In this document: positions 1 through 10,964 of the stretch, piece by piece
How the letters are laid out: the number at the start of each line of letters is the position of its first letter
Numbering within the stretch: position 1 is the stretch's first letter
Assembly: GCA_963971575.1 (NCBI GenBank)
Contig: OZ020623.1
Location: forward strand, 17,610,980-17,674,979
DNA: 64,000 nucleotides
From: Liopterus haemorrhoidalis
Taxonomy: Eukaryota; Arthropoda; Insecta; Coleoptera; Dytiscidae
Reading direction: 5' to 3'
The notes under the pieces: model-generated
Told to the model about the DNA's origin: nothing
What the model saw: only the letters and a program-made list of their open reading frames with translations
The model's database searches: none
Made by a program: the position numbers and the translations under genes

Positions 1-655
1 TCTATCGAACAGACAAATAGACGGACAGGTCTAAATTTCTAACAAGGTTTAGGGGGCCTAAATATTAAATCATGCCTAGGGCCGAAAGAAACTAGTTACA
101 ACACTGCATTTTTATAGTCGATTCAGAATAAAAATAAAGCAAAAGATAATAAACTTACAACAGTGTAATGTAACTGTAGTTATATTTATAACAACAAATA
201 GGTTAAAAAAAATCACACTGTTATGCCACTGGGTGTAAATAAAATGTTTGGCGCTACACCTGACGGTGACAAATTTATTCAACAATTTTTATTTCAATTT
301 AAAGCTATTATAAAATAAAACAAAAGAAACACATTGCCAAGTTTGAAACCCAATATTTGGTAATAGATTTATATTAAATAACTTTTCAATTGCGAAAGGT
401 AAAACAAAAAAGATGTTTTTGCCAATAACATAAACGTATTACATTTGTTTGTTACAAGATTACAGATATATGTAAGTTGCTGCTTACACAATATATGAAA
501 AGTTATTTTATTGGTATTTACAGTGCGACACTCTCTGCCTATATATAAATACACTGGCAAATTTAACGAGACAGATTGAAGATTTTGTTTTTTTTTTTTT
601 AATTTTATTATTTTGTAGCCTATATCAAGATAAAGATAGCTTTAAATGCTATACT
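1..655. other. AT-rich DNA without recognised gene
   Basis: No coding region, splice-site set or RNA gene could be supported here. The first 30 bases have an ACAGACAAATAGACGGACAG run like the microsatellite tails of the GTCT/GACA repeat families seen elsewhere in the window, so this may be the end of such a repeat. Confidence 0.4.
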
Positions 656-659
656 AAAC

Positions 660-1065
660 AGTAGGGAAAGATTGTATCGACGCCAAGGAGAACAAAATGT
701 ACCATTTAATTTTGCTACTACTGTATCTTTTGGTGAAGGTTCAATTATGGTGTGGGGTGGAATATATTTGGGAGCTCGCACAGAGTTAGTGGTGATTGGA
801 GCTGGAGCGTTAACTGCAGATAGGTACATCAGAGATATTCTTCAAGACCATGTTGTAGGTACTTTTTGCCCCATATATTGGAGAAAATGTCACCCTAATG
901 TAGGATAATGCGCGCCCACACGTCGCCTACTTCGTAACAGACTTTTTAAATCAAATGGGTATAACAACCAGTTGGCCAGCGTGCTTCCCTGACCTCAACC
1001 CGACTGAACATTATTCCAAAAAACATCGTACTAGAAGATTACCTGAGAGATATCAACAATATGTA
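660..1065 (+). pseudogene. Tc1-like transposase relic (DDE_3 core)
   Basis: A decayed fragment of the catalytic core of an IS630/Tc1-type transposase. Reading forward, the translation has GSIMVWGGI, the usual block before the second catalytic Asp. It then shifts frame near 880 to LM*DNARPHVAYFV, where a TAG replaces an expected Gln codon just before the catalytic Asp, and continues to WPACFPDLNPTEH with the third acidic residue. N-terminal DNA-binding and C-terminal parts are absent. One frameshift and one stop make it inactive. The 78-codon open frame at 672-908 is only a piece of it. Confidence 0.8.
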
Positions 1066-1129
1066 TACTACAGAGAAAATAATTAGATTTTTATGTCTGT
1101 TCCTTTAAATTTGCCGGTGTGTGTATATT

Positions 1130-1313
1130 AACTAGCTGGACTACCCGTACCTTGTACAGTTTTTGTAATGTTTATTTTGCTGTAACGTAAATGATAAGTC
1201 AGATATTTCAATTTTAATTAGAACACAAAATAATGGTTTCTTTATTCTAAATTACTCTTTTGTATATATTTTTTATGTTAAAACTGTACGTAGTACGGGT
1301 ACTCCAGCTAGTT
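1130..1313. mobile_element. Short MITE with about 30-bp terminal inverted repeats
   Basis: The left end AACTAGCTGGACTACCCGTA is matched in reverse complement at the right end (TACGGGTACTCCAGCTAGTT), and the match continues inward through TTGTACAGTTTT/AAAACTGTACG. The element is about 184 bp and non-coding. Family not recognised. Confidence 0.75.
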
Positions 1314-1439
1314 TGTTTATATTTTTCCTGAGTGTTTTTTTGACTTTCTATAGTTTTCCCTTATGTACCATTTAGGGACCCATTGAATTTCAAAATGAGT
1401 CGCTTGATCTCTTTAGACAAAGTTGACGAACCTACCAGG

Positions 1440-1630
1440 GGGGGCCCAAAGAAAATGAGAAGGGGGGGGGGTCGCAAAATAAAAATATATAAGCCATTTC
1501 GCTACAATTTCTACCATACAGACAGACACATGAGTAGCGTTATAAAGTTTTTTTATCATACCGACAAAACCCTAAAAATATATATTTAAATTTTTTTCCT
1601 GACTTTTTTTATGGGGGGGGGGGATAGTCT
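1440..1630. repeat. G-rich tracts and decayed end of the AGGGTTTTGTAGG repeat family
   Basis: Runs of 6-10 G flank a short piece (about 1500-1580) containing GACAGACAC and ending CGACAAAACCCTAAAAATA. This matches the right end of the dispersed repeat found at 19371-20369. No gene is supported. Confidence 0.5.
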
Positions 1631-2223
1631 GCAACCTATTCAGCCTAAAGGTAAAGCTAATAAGTAGCACTGCTTACAATAACTTAACAACCAGAAAATA
1701 ATTCATTATTATATTAAATTAATATATACTTCCTACAACTTTTTATAAAAATTAAAACAATTTACACAAAACTAGATAAATACCACAATAATTATATATT
1801 TTAAAAGTTATACACGCACTAATAAATCACGTAAGTTACCTTTTCAGTTAACACTTGTTGCGTAACAGAGAAATAAATAAATTAAAACAAAAGACTAAAC
1901 ATCACAGACTGTTACATCGAGTATCACACGCGAACTGACGGCATAGACTGCTCTTTCTGATGATGATTCATTGGTCTAACATAAGTTCCTTAGAAATGAT
2001 TATGGGATATTTTCAAGGTAAAGTATGTATCGAAGATTTTGGCACGGTCTATACAGCCGAGACAAGCTATTTTTAACGATATTTGTCACAATAAGAAACT
2101 GCATTAACATTTTCCATCTATACAGAGGTTCCCAATATTTAAAATAGCGAGAAAAAAAACCATAGATTTGCATATTACTACATTATTAAATTTAGTAGCG
2201 TAGGTAGAATGGAGGAAGTAGTG

Positions 2224-2903
2224 TAAGGCTGCCAACTTTTTACGAACTAAATGCGGGAAATTTTTTAGATTGCATTTACAAGGGAGAACACTCGCTAAAT
2301 GGGTCCATTTGTTCCAGGTAGGCAAAACACATACTGAATGAGTAGTTAATATTATATTAAGGGGCAGTGCCGCAGTAAGGAAAACTTGCGCTAGGGGCAG
2401 AGCAATGTTTTTGGCGCCCTTGGCAAAAAAAGTCCTTACCTCCAAAATCCAAATAATGAGCAAAAAAAAGGTCCTCGCCTCCCAAAATCCAAGTGATGAG
2501 CAAAAAAAAGGTTCTTACCTCTCAAAATCCAAGTAATAAGAGCAAAAAAATGTGGGTCCTCGCCCATAATTTGCGCCCCTTTCCCCCCTCCGCCCCTCGT
2601 TACTGCGGCTCTGTTAAGGGAAATCTCCTGCTAACTGCTAACAGCGTGAAGATATCAAGAAGTATAAAAATTAAATGTTAAATTTTGGATAAAAAAATAA
2701 AATAAATAAAAAAATCGTTAATATTTAGTTAAAATTTTTATAAAAGCAATATTATTATTTTAGAATAAGTGCTATATTTCCGAATGCGGGACATGCGGGA
2801 CAATTAATAATTTTCCGGGACGAACTTAGGTATCAATAGTAAAGCGGGACAAGGGTCGCTAATCCGGGACTGTCCCGCTTAATCCGGGACTGTTGGCAGC
2901 CTT
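2224..2903. mobile_element. TIR element with GGCTGCCAAC ends
   Basis: AAGGCTGCCAAC near 2224 is the reverse complement of GTTGGCAGCCTT near 2890-2902. The inner right end has two copies of a TAATCCGGGACTGT unit. The body is non-coding and holds a tandem array (separate entry). Confidence 0.6.
2395..2570 (+). repeat. Tandem array, about 46-bp unit, four imperfect copies
   Basis: The unit reads roughly AAAAAAAGGTCCTCACCTC then CCAAAATCCAAGTGATGAG. Copies start near 2405, 2462, 2508 and 2545. A related array lies at 7758-7868. Small open frames across it look like repeat artefacts. Confidence 0.7.
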
Positions 2904-2967
2904 AAAGTAGTGTCATCGCACCAAGGCCAGAACCCGAAAAAGGCTTATTTTTATTTATTTTCCTGAG

Positions 2968-4056
2968 GGCCAATAGACCATATTAGTGTGTCGTCACATA
3001 CAATTGCTGCCATCTGAGAGCGGATTCTTTTGGAAGTTTTTGACTGGTTTAAAATACATGTGACATTACTTTTGTTGCCTTAATTATATGAATATCTTCA
3101 ATTTTGGAGCAAAAAATATGTATTTTTGATAAGTATATACTAATATATACAGTCCAGATACTTTATATATATTATAGAATAATGATTTTATAAATACATA
3201 AATAAGGATTAGAAGATACATTTATAGGTTACGTTTTTAAATAATATTAAAATCGAAATATCTTTAGTATTTATTTAATTAACACTAAGTAATCATTAAT
3301 ATTTTGTTTTAGATTACATCTATATTATTAATTGCAAATTTTTTCGTTTTTTGACAGATGAAAATGAAAAATAATAATGGATAAAATAAAAACAACATAT
3401 TGTTCCTTCAAACCATTTAGATTTAGAAACACACTTATTGCTATAGTGCGTTCAAAGGTGAGTTTGCAGTACAGGGCATATGGAGTAGTTCTTTTTCATA
3501 CTCTCTAATAGATTTACACAATGACGCTATCCTTTTCTTGCTTGCCGACGTTGCCAGATCTAAAACGCGCTGATCTGTGAAGATGCAGTATTCTACAAAT
3601 GGCCATTTGTTTTTGTTAAGTGTTATTTTGAATTTTATAAGAGTTGAGTTTTGTAAATCATACGAGTTTTTCATATTATTATAACTGACAAATTTGACAC
3701 TTTTACAACATTTGGCAACACCGCTCCCATTTGCCATAAGAGCTATATTGCAAACTCACCTTTGAACGCACTATATATTATTTGCCATAATAATGATTAT
3801 TACAAAATAATACTGTTCTGCAAAAATAATGACATAAATAAATTATAATGTATAAAATAAGAATTTTAATAAATGAATATTGACTTGTAGTTTTGATGTG
3901 AAACATTCTCTTACTTTGAAAACTTAATTTATATTTCCAAAATACAATTTAACAAAAAAGCAACATGCTAAATTCAAATAAAAGGAATCCAACCGCGAGG
4001 CGGCAGCACTGAATCCCATTTTGTGACGTAGTTACTAATATGGTCTATTATAGGCC
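2968..4056. mobile_element. About 1.1-kb TIR element, host of a nested MITE
   Basis: GGCCAATAGACCATATTAG at the left is matched by CTAATATGGTCTATTATAGG (reverse complement with one small gap) at the right, and the match extends inward over GTGACGTA/TCGTCAC. The interior is non-coding and contains the complete MITE at 3444-3773. Confidence 0.65.
3444..3773. mobile_element. 330-bp MITE with perfect TIRs and TA target duplication
   Basis: The ends TAGTGCGTTCAAAGGTGAGT and ACTCACCTTTGAACGCACTA are exact inverted repeats (the match covers 24 bp), flanked on both sides by TA. This fits a nonautonomous Tc1/mariner-type element. It is inserted in the TIR element at 2968-4056. The 98-codon reverse open frame inside has no recognisable domain and is probably fortuitous. 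Confidence 0.85.
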
Positions 4057-4541
4057 TTGCATCAGAACCGACCCGACTACGCCACTTATAAAATAACTTT
4101 CAAATGTCTTGCGACTCTCAACCTCTTAAGGAAATATACAAAAAGAAAAATATGTGAAGTATGATATTTTTTTTTCAATTTCAGAGACGTATTTCTCATT
4201 ATTAACAAAGTGTTACCTATTTGATTTATATATTCCTCTTTTATATCTTAAAAACAAAAAACTAAACTAATTCAAACAAGAGGTGAACACTACGCTCCAA
4301 ACACATGAATTCGGTTCTCAGCTGTTTTTTGTAATGACACACATTAACTTTAGCCATAAATACAAAAAATCCAAAACATTATTAACCATAATTTAGCCTT
4401 GAATTAAAATTATAATTAATTTAGTTAAAACTGCAATATTTTCCAAAAACACAATCTGACGCAGTCCGGTTTAGATCAATGTACATTACTTAGAATTTTT
4501 TCAGATATTTAGTTTAACCCCTTTGGTTTAAAGGGTACCGG

Positions 4542-4596
4542 TCATTTTTAGGGTTTTGTAGGTATGACCAAAAAACCCTTATACCGTCATTTTGTC

Positions 4597-4642
<46 letters not shown>

Positions 4643-5631
4643 TCGGTAAAAATTGTAGCCGAACGGCTAAACCTAGAGAGTTGAAATTTGGCATGCTTAT
4701 ACAACTCGTTGACCCGCACATAGGAAAAATACCAAAACATCTAAAAAACATATCCCCCTAAAAATATAAACAAATATGTGCTCATCGAAAAAAAAATTTT
4801 TTTTTTTTAATTCTGAGTAGGGTATCAAATGAAAGCCCTTGGTACGTGAATTAACGATCAAATTTTTATTTTTCCGAAATAAATTATTTTGAAGCGATTT
4901 TTGCCAATATTGTGCAAAAAAAATTTTGTCCCACACCCTGTAGCCCAGATGGTTTAAACTAAAAATCTGAAAAAATTCTAAGTAATGTACATTGGTGTGA
5001 ACCGGAATAGTTCAACAGGAATTTTTGATCAGATTATGTTTTTGGAAAAAAAAGCATTTTTTGTGTTTTTTTGCTAATAATGTTGACAACTTATAGTTAT
5101 ATAATACGCTCAACAGTAACGTGTTTCTTGGTGCTGTGGCTAAGATACTTGCGTTCTGTCCAAGAAATCGTAATTGGACTCATGTTCGAGTCCTACGTGA
5201 GGAGACAATATTATTTTTTATTAATTTTTTGCATTTTTATATTGTTTAAATTATTTTTTCAAAATTTTAATTATATTTTGGCAATTGTTGCATTTAATTT
5301 TTAATAGCGTAAATTTAATAACCAGTGGAAATTGTTGAAATTATAATTTAATTATATATTTGAATGTACACGAAATCAAAGGGGAGGAGCTATGACTAAA
5401 AACAACCAATGGAAGCCATAGGCGCAATTTTCAAAATCTTAATAAACCTTGATATATAAACAAAAAATACTGCACATCTTTAAAAACTTAAATAATGGTA
5501 ATAGGCATTCGAATTAAAATTCATAAAAAAATATTTTGTCATAAAATTTGTTTTGGCACCCCAAATAATCATCATTCACTTACTAAATACCTGCAAAACC
5601 CTGAAATGTGTGAAAATTCACACTTCACATC
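4542..5631 (-). mobile_element. Dispersed GTCT repeat (family B), near full-length copy
   Basis: Starts TCATTTTTAGGGTTTTGTAG and ends CCTGCAAAACCCTGAAATGT followed by GTGAAAATTCACACTTCACA. It is the reverse complement of the copy at 19371-20369. Near the start it carries a (GTCT)n microsatellite (4597-4641). Its interior includes a tRNA-like stretch (about 5113-5190) with a B-box-like TGTTCGAGTCC. It encodes no protein. The GTCT microsatellite and sub-terminal inverted repeats resemble mini-me/Helentron-associated elements of insects; that class is an inference. Confidence 0.65.
4597..4641 (+). repeat. (GTCT)11 microsatellite
   Basis: Uninterrupted GTCT tetranucleotide run inside the family-B repeat. 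The other copies of the family carry shorter GACA/GTCT runs at the same place, so the microsatellite is a built-in part of the element. Confidence 0.95.
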
Positions 5632-5689
5632 AATTTTTTAGTACATTTAATGAAAAAATCATATTAAAACTAAAAAATAAATTTTTTTT

Positions 5690-5835
5690 TGCCCCCCCCC
5701 CCTTACTAGAAGCCGAAAGTGCCGCCCAGTAAAAAAAAGTAGTTTTTTTATAAATTTCCTTGCATGGCGTCCCCTTTTACTAGAAGCCTGAAGTGCCGCT
5801 CAGTTAATAAAAGTAGTTTTTGCTAGATTTAATTT
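5690..5835 (+). repeat. Two tandem copies of a roughly 75-bp unit
   Basis: CTTACTAGAAGCCGAAAGTG ... AAAGTAGTTTTT at about 5701-5740 recurs at about 5777-5822 as TTACTAGAAGCCTGAAGTGC. Nothing coding. Confidence 0.6.
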
Positions 5836-6581
5836 AAGGTCACTATACTTAGAATGAATATATAATATTATTTTAATTAAAGCTATTTTAATATAGTAAT
5901 AGGCTATACATTTTTTCTTTGACTCGGCGCCCCTTGATCCTGGCGCCCCGATGCGGCGCATCGCCTGCATACCGTCTTGGGCTACCCCTGTACCCCACTC
6001 AAAATTTTAAAAAATATTTAATTTTTCATTTAATACATATTTATTTATATTTATTCGGGATGTGTTTTTGAACTCGTAGTAAAACAGGAATTGTATTTTT
6101 GTTGTAAGTATTTTCCCTACATATTAGAGTTGTATAAGATTGCCAAATTTCAACTTTCTATGTTCAGCCGTTAGGCTACAGACATATACACAGACTGACA
6201 GACAGACACATGAGTTGGATAATAGGAGTTTTCTGGTGGTCATACCTATAAAATCCTAAAAATGAAAATTCCATTTAGTTCCACACAAGGCTAAGAAACG
6301 CATAATACTTTTCGTTCGCGGACCGCTCTTTGGGAAACACTGTACATAGTAGCACGTAAAGGATATTAACACGCATGACTGTAGATAAGGGACCCGATAC
6401 GCTTCCGCGAATTTTTGAAGGAACTGTACTGGGGTTTTAGGAAGTTACATCAGCACGATAAAAAACAATATAAAAGTTTTTTATTTTATCAAAATTCTAA
6501 GAAGGGCTTTTAAATTTATAACCTGTTATACCATTTAGAAACGTCTTTTAACTAATAGGCACAAGAACTTGTTTTTTTTTA

Positions 6582-6776
6582 AATTTAATTTTATTTATTT
6601 TACATCGGCCTAATTGCGGATGCCAGGGGGCGAGCTGCTACACCTGGATGAAGGGGTGAATGATTGTGAAATGAGAGTAATGTTAACATATTATTCTCGC
6701 CCGAATAATATCACCAACGGGGAATTGAATCAACCACCTCACAATTAAACGAGCTCGGCCACTCCGTTGGCAACTT
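6582..6776 (-). mobile_element. tRNA-derived SINE copy (family S2), reverse orientation
   Basis: Matches in reverse the copy at 63003-63232: the shared blocks are GCCAGGGGGCGAGCT, CACCTGGATGAAGG, ATTCTCGCCCGAATAATAT and CCAACGGGGA. The A-rich tail appears as TTTTATTTTACATCGGCC on this strand. Confidence 0.7.
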
Positions 6777-7308
6777 GTTTTTTTATTAATACTGTAATAA
6801 GTTTCCATTTATATAAATCTACATTAAATAATGGAATAATAGCATTTTTAATCAGGCACATATGTAATTTATGTATCTTTCAATCAAAAAACAATATACC
6901 TAACAATTAATGCGAAGCAAATGGTATAATTTATTGTAGATAAATCGCAATTTGTATATACCTACTATTAAATAATTACATTTGACCATTTCAAGGTGGT
7001 TTTATTTTCAGACACAGCTGCTTACATTTGGATTGGGGTGTATTCAATTCAAAGCTTCTTATTTGAGGGTGGATTGGTGTAGTGGAATTAAATTTGAGGT
7101 TTGGTAATGGAAAATTAAACTAAATCACATGGGGAGTTTTTGTGTTTTTGAAAAAATTAATTATTGGTTAAATTGGCTAATAATGTTGTGGATTTATAGC
7201 TAAGATAGTGCGTATATTTTTTTGGAATTAAAAATATTAAAAAAAAATATATTTTTTTTAATAGTTGCGAACTGAGTTACTCACACCACACCACACTACA
7301 CTCTACAC

Positions 7309-7546
7309 CAGTGTTTCCCAACCGCCGGTCCGCAAGATTTTTTTGCCGGTCCGCGAGATTTTTTTTTTGCTATGCAACTATTCGCCTAATAAATTATAAC
7401 CCACTTAATTTTTTTTGTGTTTGTAATCTGTGCAATAAAAAATATAAAACTTTTACGATACACATTACTTTCTAAACTTGCCGGCCCGCGAATTTTTTTT
7501 TTTAGGTCGCTTGCCGATCCACCATGAAAAAAGGTTGGGAAACGCG
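7309..7546. mobile_element. hAT-type MITE (CAGTGTTTCCCAACC ends)
   Basis: The left end CAGTGTTTCCCAACC and right end GGTTGGGAAACGCGG are inverted repeats of the classic hAT form, with the right end decayed. The body has paired CCGGTCCGCAAG/GCCGGCCCGCGAA stretches and no coding potential. Confidence 0.75.
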
Positions 7547-7601
7547 GCCTTAGATCAAGCGCCTATCCAGGAATTTTTCATCAGGCTCATAAGACGAAAT
7601 T

Positions 7602-7744
7602 GCCGACCGGCGTAGCGTAGTGGTAGCACAGCTGCGTTGCGTTGCTAAGGTCTCGGGTTCGAATTCCCTTCAAACATGGAACTTTCAAAAATTAAGAATT
7701 TTTCTGGTTAATTGCCAAAGTAGCAAAGGCCATTAAATAAAAAA
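7602..7744 (+). mobile_element. tRNA-derived SINE with exact 11-bp target duplication
   Basis: Head carries an RNA polymerase III A box (GTAGCGTAGTGGTAGCA) and B box (GGTTCGAATTCC), with a tRNA-unrelated tail ending CATTAAATAAAAAA. The element is flanked by identical AAGACGAAATT copies at 7591-7601 and 7745-7755. The exact duplication indicates LINE-dependent insertion and relatively recent age. It is not a tRNA gene: no acceptor-stem pairing or CCA-side stem is present. Confidence 0.88.
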
Positions 7745-7757
7745 AAGACGAAATTAT

Positions 7758-7868
7758 TTAAATTATAAAAAAGGTTCTCACTTCTAAACTACAAATGATG
7801 ATCTAAAAAAAACGTATTCACTTCTAAAATATAAATGATGACTTAAGAAAAAGGTCCTCACCTCTAAT
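7758..7868 (+). repeat. Tandem array, about 45-bp unit, three copies
   Basis: The unit reads about AAAAAGGTTCTCACTTCTAA followed by ACTACAAATGATGA. Copies start near 7768, 7808 and 7850. It is related to the array at 2395-2570 and ends exactly at the mariner element at 7870. Confidence 0.65.
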
Positions 7869-7869
7869 A

Positions 7870-8542
7870 CGAGGGTCGTCTCAAAAGTAAGTTTTTTAAT
7901 CCGTGTGGTTGGCGGGAAAAGTCTAGGAGTGTCAGGGAATTAGCGTCTGGGTGTAGTGGCAGGACTGTAAAATACCTATGCGCGTGCGTCGATCGATCCG
8001 GCATTTAGGCTCCAGCCAGTATGGAGACTCCACTTGATCCTACCGCCGATTGCGAAGTTCGTGGTGTTATTCATTTTGACGGTAAAAAATATAAATGCTA
8101 CTGATGTACATGCTACGGTGTCAATGACCCTTTGAACATCTTCGACAACAGTTGAGCTACGGAAAGTGGAGGGGCGACCGCTTCGTTGTTCATCGTGTAA
8201 TGTTGTTCTCCCTTCAATGAATGATTGGCGCCAACGAGAAACATTGACCTTGACATAACGTCTTCACCATAAACACTACACAACTCGCGATGAATTTCAG
8301 TAGCATTTTTATTTTTTGCCGTCAAAAAACGAATAACACCACGAACTTCGCAATCGGCTGTAGGAGCAAGTGGAGTCTCCATAGTGGCTGGAGCCTGACT
8401 GCCGGATCGATCAACGCACGCGCATATAAATTTTACAGTGCTACCACTACACCCAGAGCAAATTCCCTGAGACTCCCAGACTTTTCCCGCTAACCACACA
8501 GATTAAAAGAAATAGTGTAACTTACTTTTGAGACGACCCTCG
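7870..8542. mobile_element. Head-to-head mariner foldback element
   Basis: Flanked by TA (7868-7869 and 8543-8544). Each end starts CGAGGGTCGTCTCAAAAGTA, and the inverted match extends about 240 bp inward (7870-8110 against 8300-8542), far beyond normal mariner TIRs. Each arm has the 5' end of a mariner transposase starting METPL, with CEVRGVI in both. Only the reverse-strand arm continues, through ATEIHRELCSVYGEDVMSRS, the usual mariner helix-turn-helix start, before ending. The catalytic part is missing, so it cannot encode active transposase. It looks like two 5' halves joined head to head. Confidence 0.8.
8113..8499 (-). pseudogene. Mariner transposase N-terminal remnant
   Basis: Reverse-strand frame with METPLAPTADCEVRGVIRFL and NATEIHRELCSVYGEDVMS, typical of the N-terminal DNA-binding region of mariner transposases, then a decayed match with a frame change near 8220. 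No DDD catalytic residues are encoded. It belongs to the foldback element at 7870-8542. Confidence 0.75.
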
Positions 8543-9243
8543 TATATGCAGTACCTCTAATAGGTCCATTCAAAATTTAATTCAAAATTTATTATTTTAA
8601 AGTTGTTTCGACCTTGCAAAATTAAAGAGCATGGAACATTGTAAGAAAATTTGGCAGAAAATTATCATATTTCGTGGCACAAAATTTGCGGTCAATATTC
8701 TCTGCTATAAATAAAAAGTAATTTAGTTTTTTTCTAGTACAGTCTTGAGGCTAAATTTATCAAATACTCATTTCCGTTTGTTCACATTTTAAATCTAATT
8801 AAAAATAGAGAATTAAATTTTAAAAAAATAATAATAATAATGTGAAGTGAGAATTTTCACACATTTCAGGGTTTTGTAGGTATTTAGTAAGTATAAGAAG
8901 CCAACAGAATACTGGATGTCTAGGACAATTTTTTCTCCACGACCAATATAGAATTTACCAATTCTAAAACCAATTTTGACAACAGAAAGTTAATATTCTA
9001 ACACAAGAGTTGGAATGTTATTCTAAAGTATTCATCTTCTTATGCATTTTGCGTGTATTTCATTCCATCACTTATTATGGAATAACTATTCTATGCTTGT
9101 TGACATTTGATTTTGTAGGGTTACATTAAAATATATGCAATGTTTACATTAAATAAATTCAACATATCTTCCTAAAAAGTACTAAAATAGTGGCCGATGT
9201 GAGGCAAATTAAATTAAAATTAAACAAATAATAAATAAAAAAT

Positions 9244-9850
9244 CAGCTGTGGTCACCACAGGACCGACCGCCATCATAAAGTACTTGTATAAAATACATT
9301 CTAGCAGCAGAGTAGAAATAACTTGGCCTAATATTTTCTAACAGAGATATTATTTGTCATGACCATGGAAACGTTATATATAAGTATGAAAAAATTGAGA
9401 AAAATTTTAAAAAAATTTACAAAAATATTTCGAAATTTTTCGTTTTATCAAAAAACGTCTCAAATAAAAGTTAGTAGTTATTGCATTTATAGCAACATAT
9501 GTTCAATAAATTTTTTCAAAATATTTTTCTGTTGCTAAATATTCGCAAATCGACACGAGTAAACTCCCATTTCTAGTTAACCGATTTTTACCAAAAGTTG
9601 ATTAACTCGTGTCATTGATGTCAAAAGCTTAAATATGCAGTTTCATAAAAATCCTTTTAGCCTAATTTGCTCTGCACATGTACACAGACAGACGGACAGA
9701 CGGACAGACAGACAGACGGACAGACATCATGCTAAAAATAGTCAAAACATTATGTAGGGACCTCAATTCGTGGAGATCCATCGAAATCTCGAAATGTCAA
9801 AATCGGTATGATCATAATACCTCCCTTAAATATGTTGACGGTCGGTAAAA
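9244..9850 (+). mobile_element. Dispersed GACA repeat (family C), copy 1
   Basis: Starts CAGCTGTGGTCACCACAGGA, has a GACAGACGGACA microsatellite near 9687-9727, then a conserved 3' block (ACATCATGCTAAAAATAGTC ... GTGGAGATCCATCGAAATC), and ends at GACGGTCGGT. The second copy is 58500-59423 and a partial copy lies at about 49690-49905. No coding region. The GTCY-type microsatellite near the 3' end fits mini-me/Helentron-like elements. Confidence 0.7.
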
Positions 9851-9979
9851 AATAAGTTTAATTAATTGATTAATTTGTTATGTAATATAAATTATTTGTT
9901 AAGATAAAATGTTTGCTAAAATAATTATTTGTTAAATTTTATTTTTCTTTCTGGTGGTCGTGGAGAAAGTAGGGTCTGT

Positions 9980-10075
9980 GACTCGGAAGAGAAAATTCGA
10001 TGCTCGTGGTTCCTCATGCTCGCCTGCGGCTCGCGTTCTGTATGTTCCACTCGCATCGAATTTTCTCATTCCAAC
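9980..10075. repeat. Imperfect palindrome
   Basis: AGAGAAAATTCGATGCTCGTGG is mirrored by CCACTCGCATCGAATTTTCTC around a GC-rich centre (CTCGCCTGCGGCTCGCG). It could form a hairpin of about 85 bases. Confidence 0.65.
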
Positions 10076-10593
10076 CTTGTTACAGAATATACTATTCTAT
10101 AATCACATCAAAATCTACAGTTTTTTGATAATCACTCTTTTTCGTTAATTTCAATACTAAGAGCAAGCATTTAATTTTTTTAAACAAAATTTAATAATAT
10201 GCGAAAATTTTGTCACAATAAAATTTAATTTAAAAATTCCCAGTAAATTTTTCTGCGATTGGCGTCGTATCAAAATCTTCAGTAAATGAATAAGAAATAT
10301 ATTGATTAATAGCTTCGTTTTTTTTTTTTTTTTTTTTCAGAAAAGTATTTCTCACTATCAACAATGTGTTATATGGTTTATAAGTATTTTATTGAATTAT
10401 TTTAGTTTTTAAGATATAAAAGAGGAATAAATCCAAACAGTAGGTCGAATAATGACGTATAATAATGGGTGCAGCTAAGTTGTTAAAAATGATTTATTAT
10501 ATTTTAAATTTCAAATATGGCCATGAATTAAAAAAATAATAGTAAATTTTGCCAAAAAACACAAAAAATGCGATGTCTTCCAAAAATATAATC

Positions 10594-10964
10594 CCAGCAA
10601 ACATTCAACTAACGGCCGAATGCTGGCAAACTGCTTTTATGCTGGTAAATTACTGGCACCAAAAGTAAGTGCAACGCCAGTATTAATAATGTACTTCACA
10701 TTTGTATTTCGCATTCCGCCTATACGAAGTACTTTACCAGCATTTTATAAGCACTCTTCTTCACTCATACTTTTTACTTAAAACCATCAGAAATAAATCT
10801 TGCAACTAATGCGATTATTTTGCACTTTACCGTTGCTGGGCCAGCAACTAATACATCAATGGGCCAGTAACGGCCCCGGGGACACCGGGGTACTGGCCCA
10901 TTACTTTCAATGCCGGGGAGTATGTGCTTTACCAGTACTGGCCCGTATAAAAATGTTTGCTGGG
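10594..10964. mobile_element. 371-bp MITE with 3-bp ATC duplication
   Basis: The ends CCCAGCAAACATT and AATGTTTGCTGGG are inverted repeats flanked by ATC at 10591-10593 and 10965-10967. The insertion splits a family-B unit whose intact form reads AACATAATCTGATC, so the boundaries are well defined. The body is rich in ACTGGC/GCCAGT words. The 3-bp duplication suggests PIF/Harbinger or CACTA type (inference). The small reverse open frame inside is not convincing. Confidence 0.8.

Noticed and set aside
369..560. 63-codon reverse open frame
   Set aside because: AT-rich low-complexity translation with no domain, splice context or repeat conservation.
3441..3737. 98-codon reverse frame
   Set aside because: Lies within and spans the TIR of a 330-bp MITE; the ends of the frame are TIR sequence, so it is not an independent gene.
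4564..4761. Frame with CLSVCLSVCLSV run
   Set aside because: Translation of the GTCT microsatellite in a family-B repeat.
5071..5304. Hydrophobic 77-codon frame (possible membrane protein)
   Set aside because: AT-rich translation inside the family-B repeat, not preserved in the copy at 19371-20369.
7602..7744. tRNA gene
   Set aside because: A and B boxes are present but stems do not pair, an A-rich tail and an 11-bp target duplication are present; this is a SINE.
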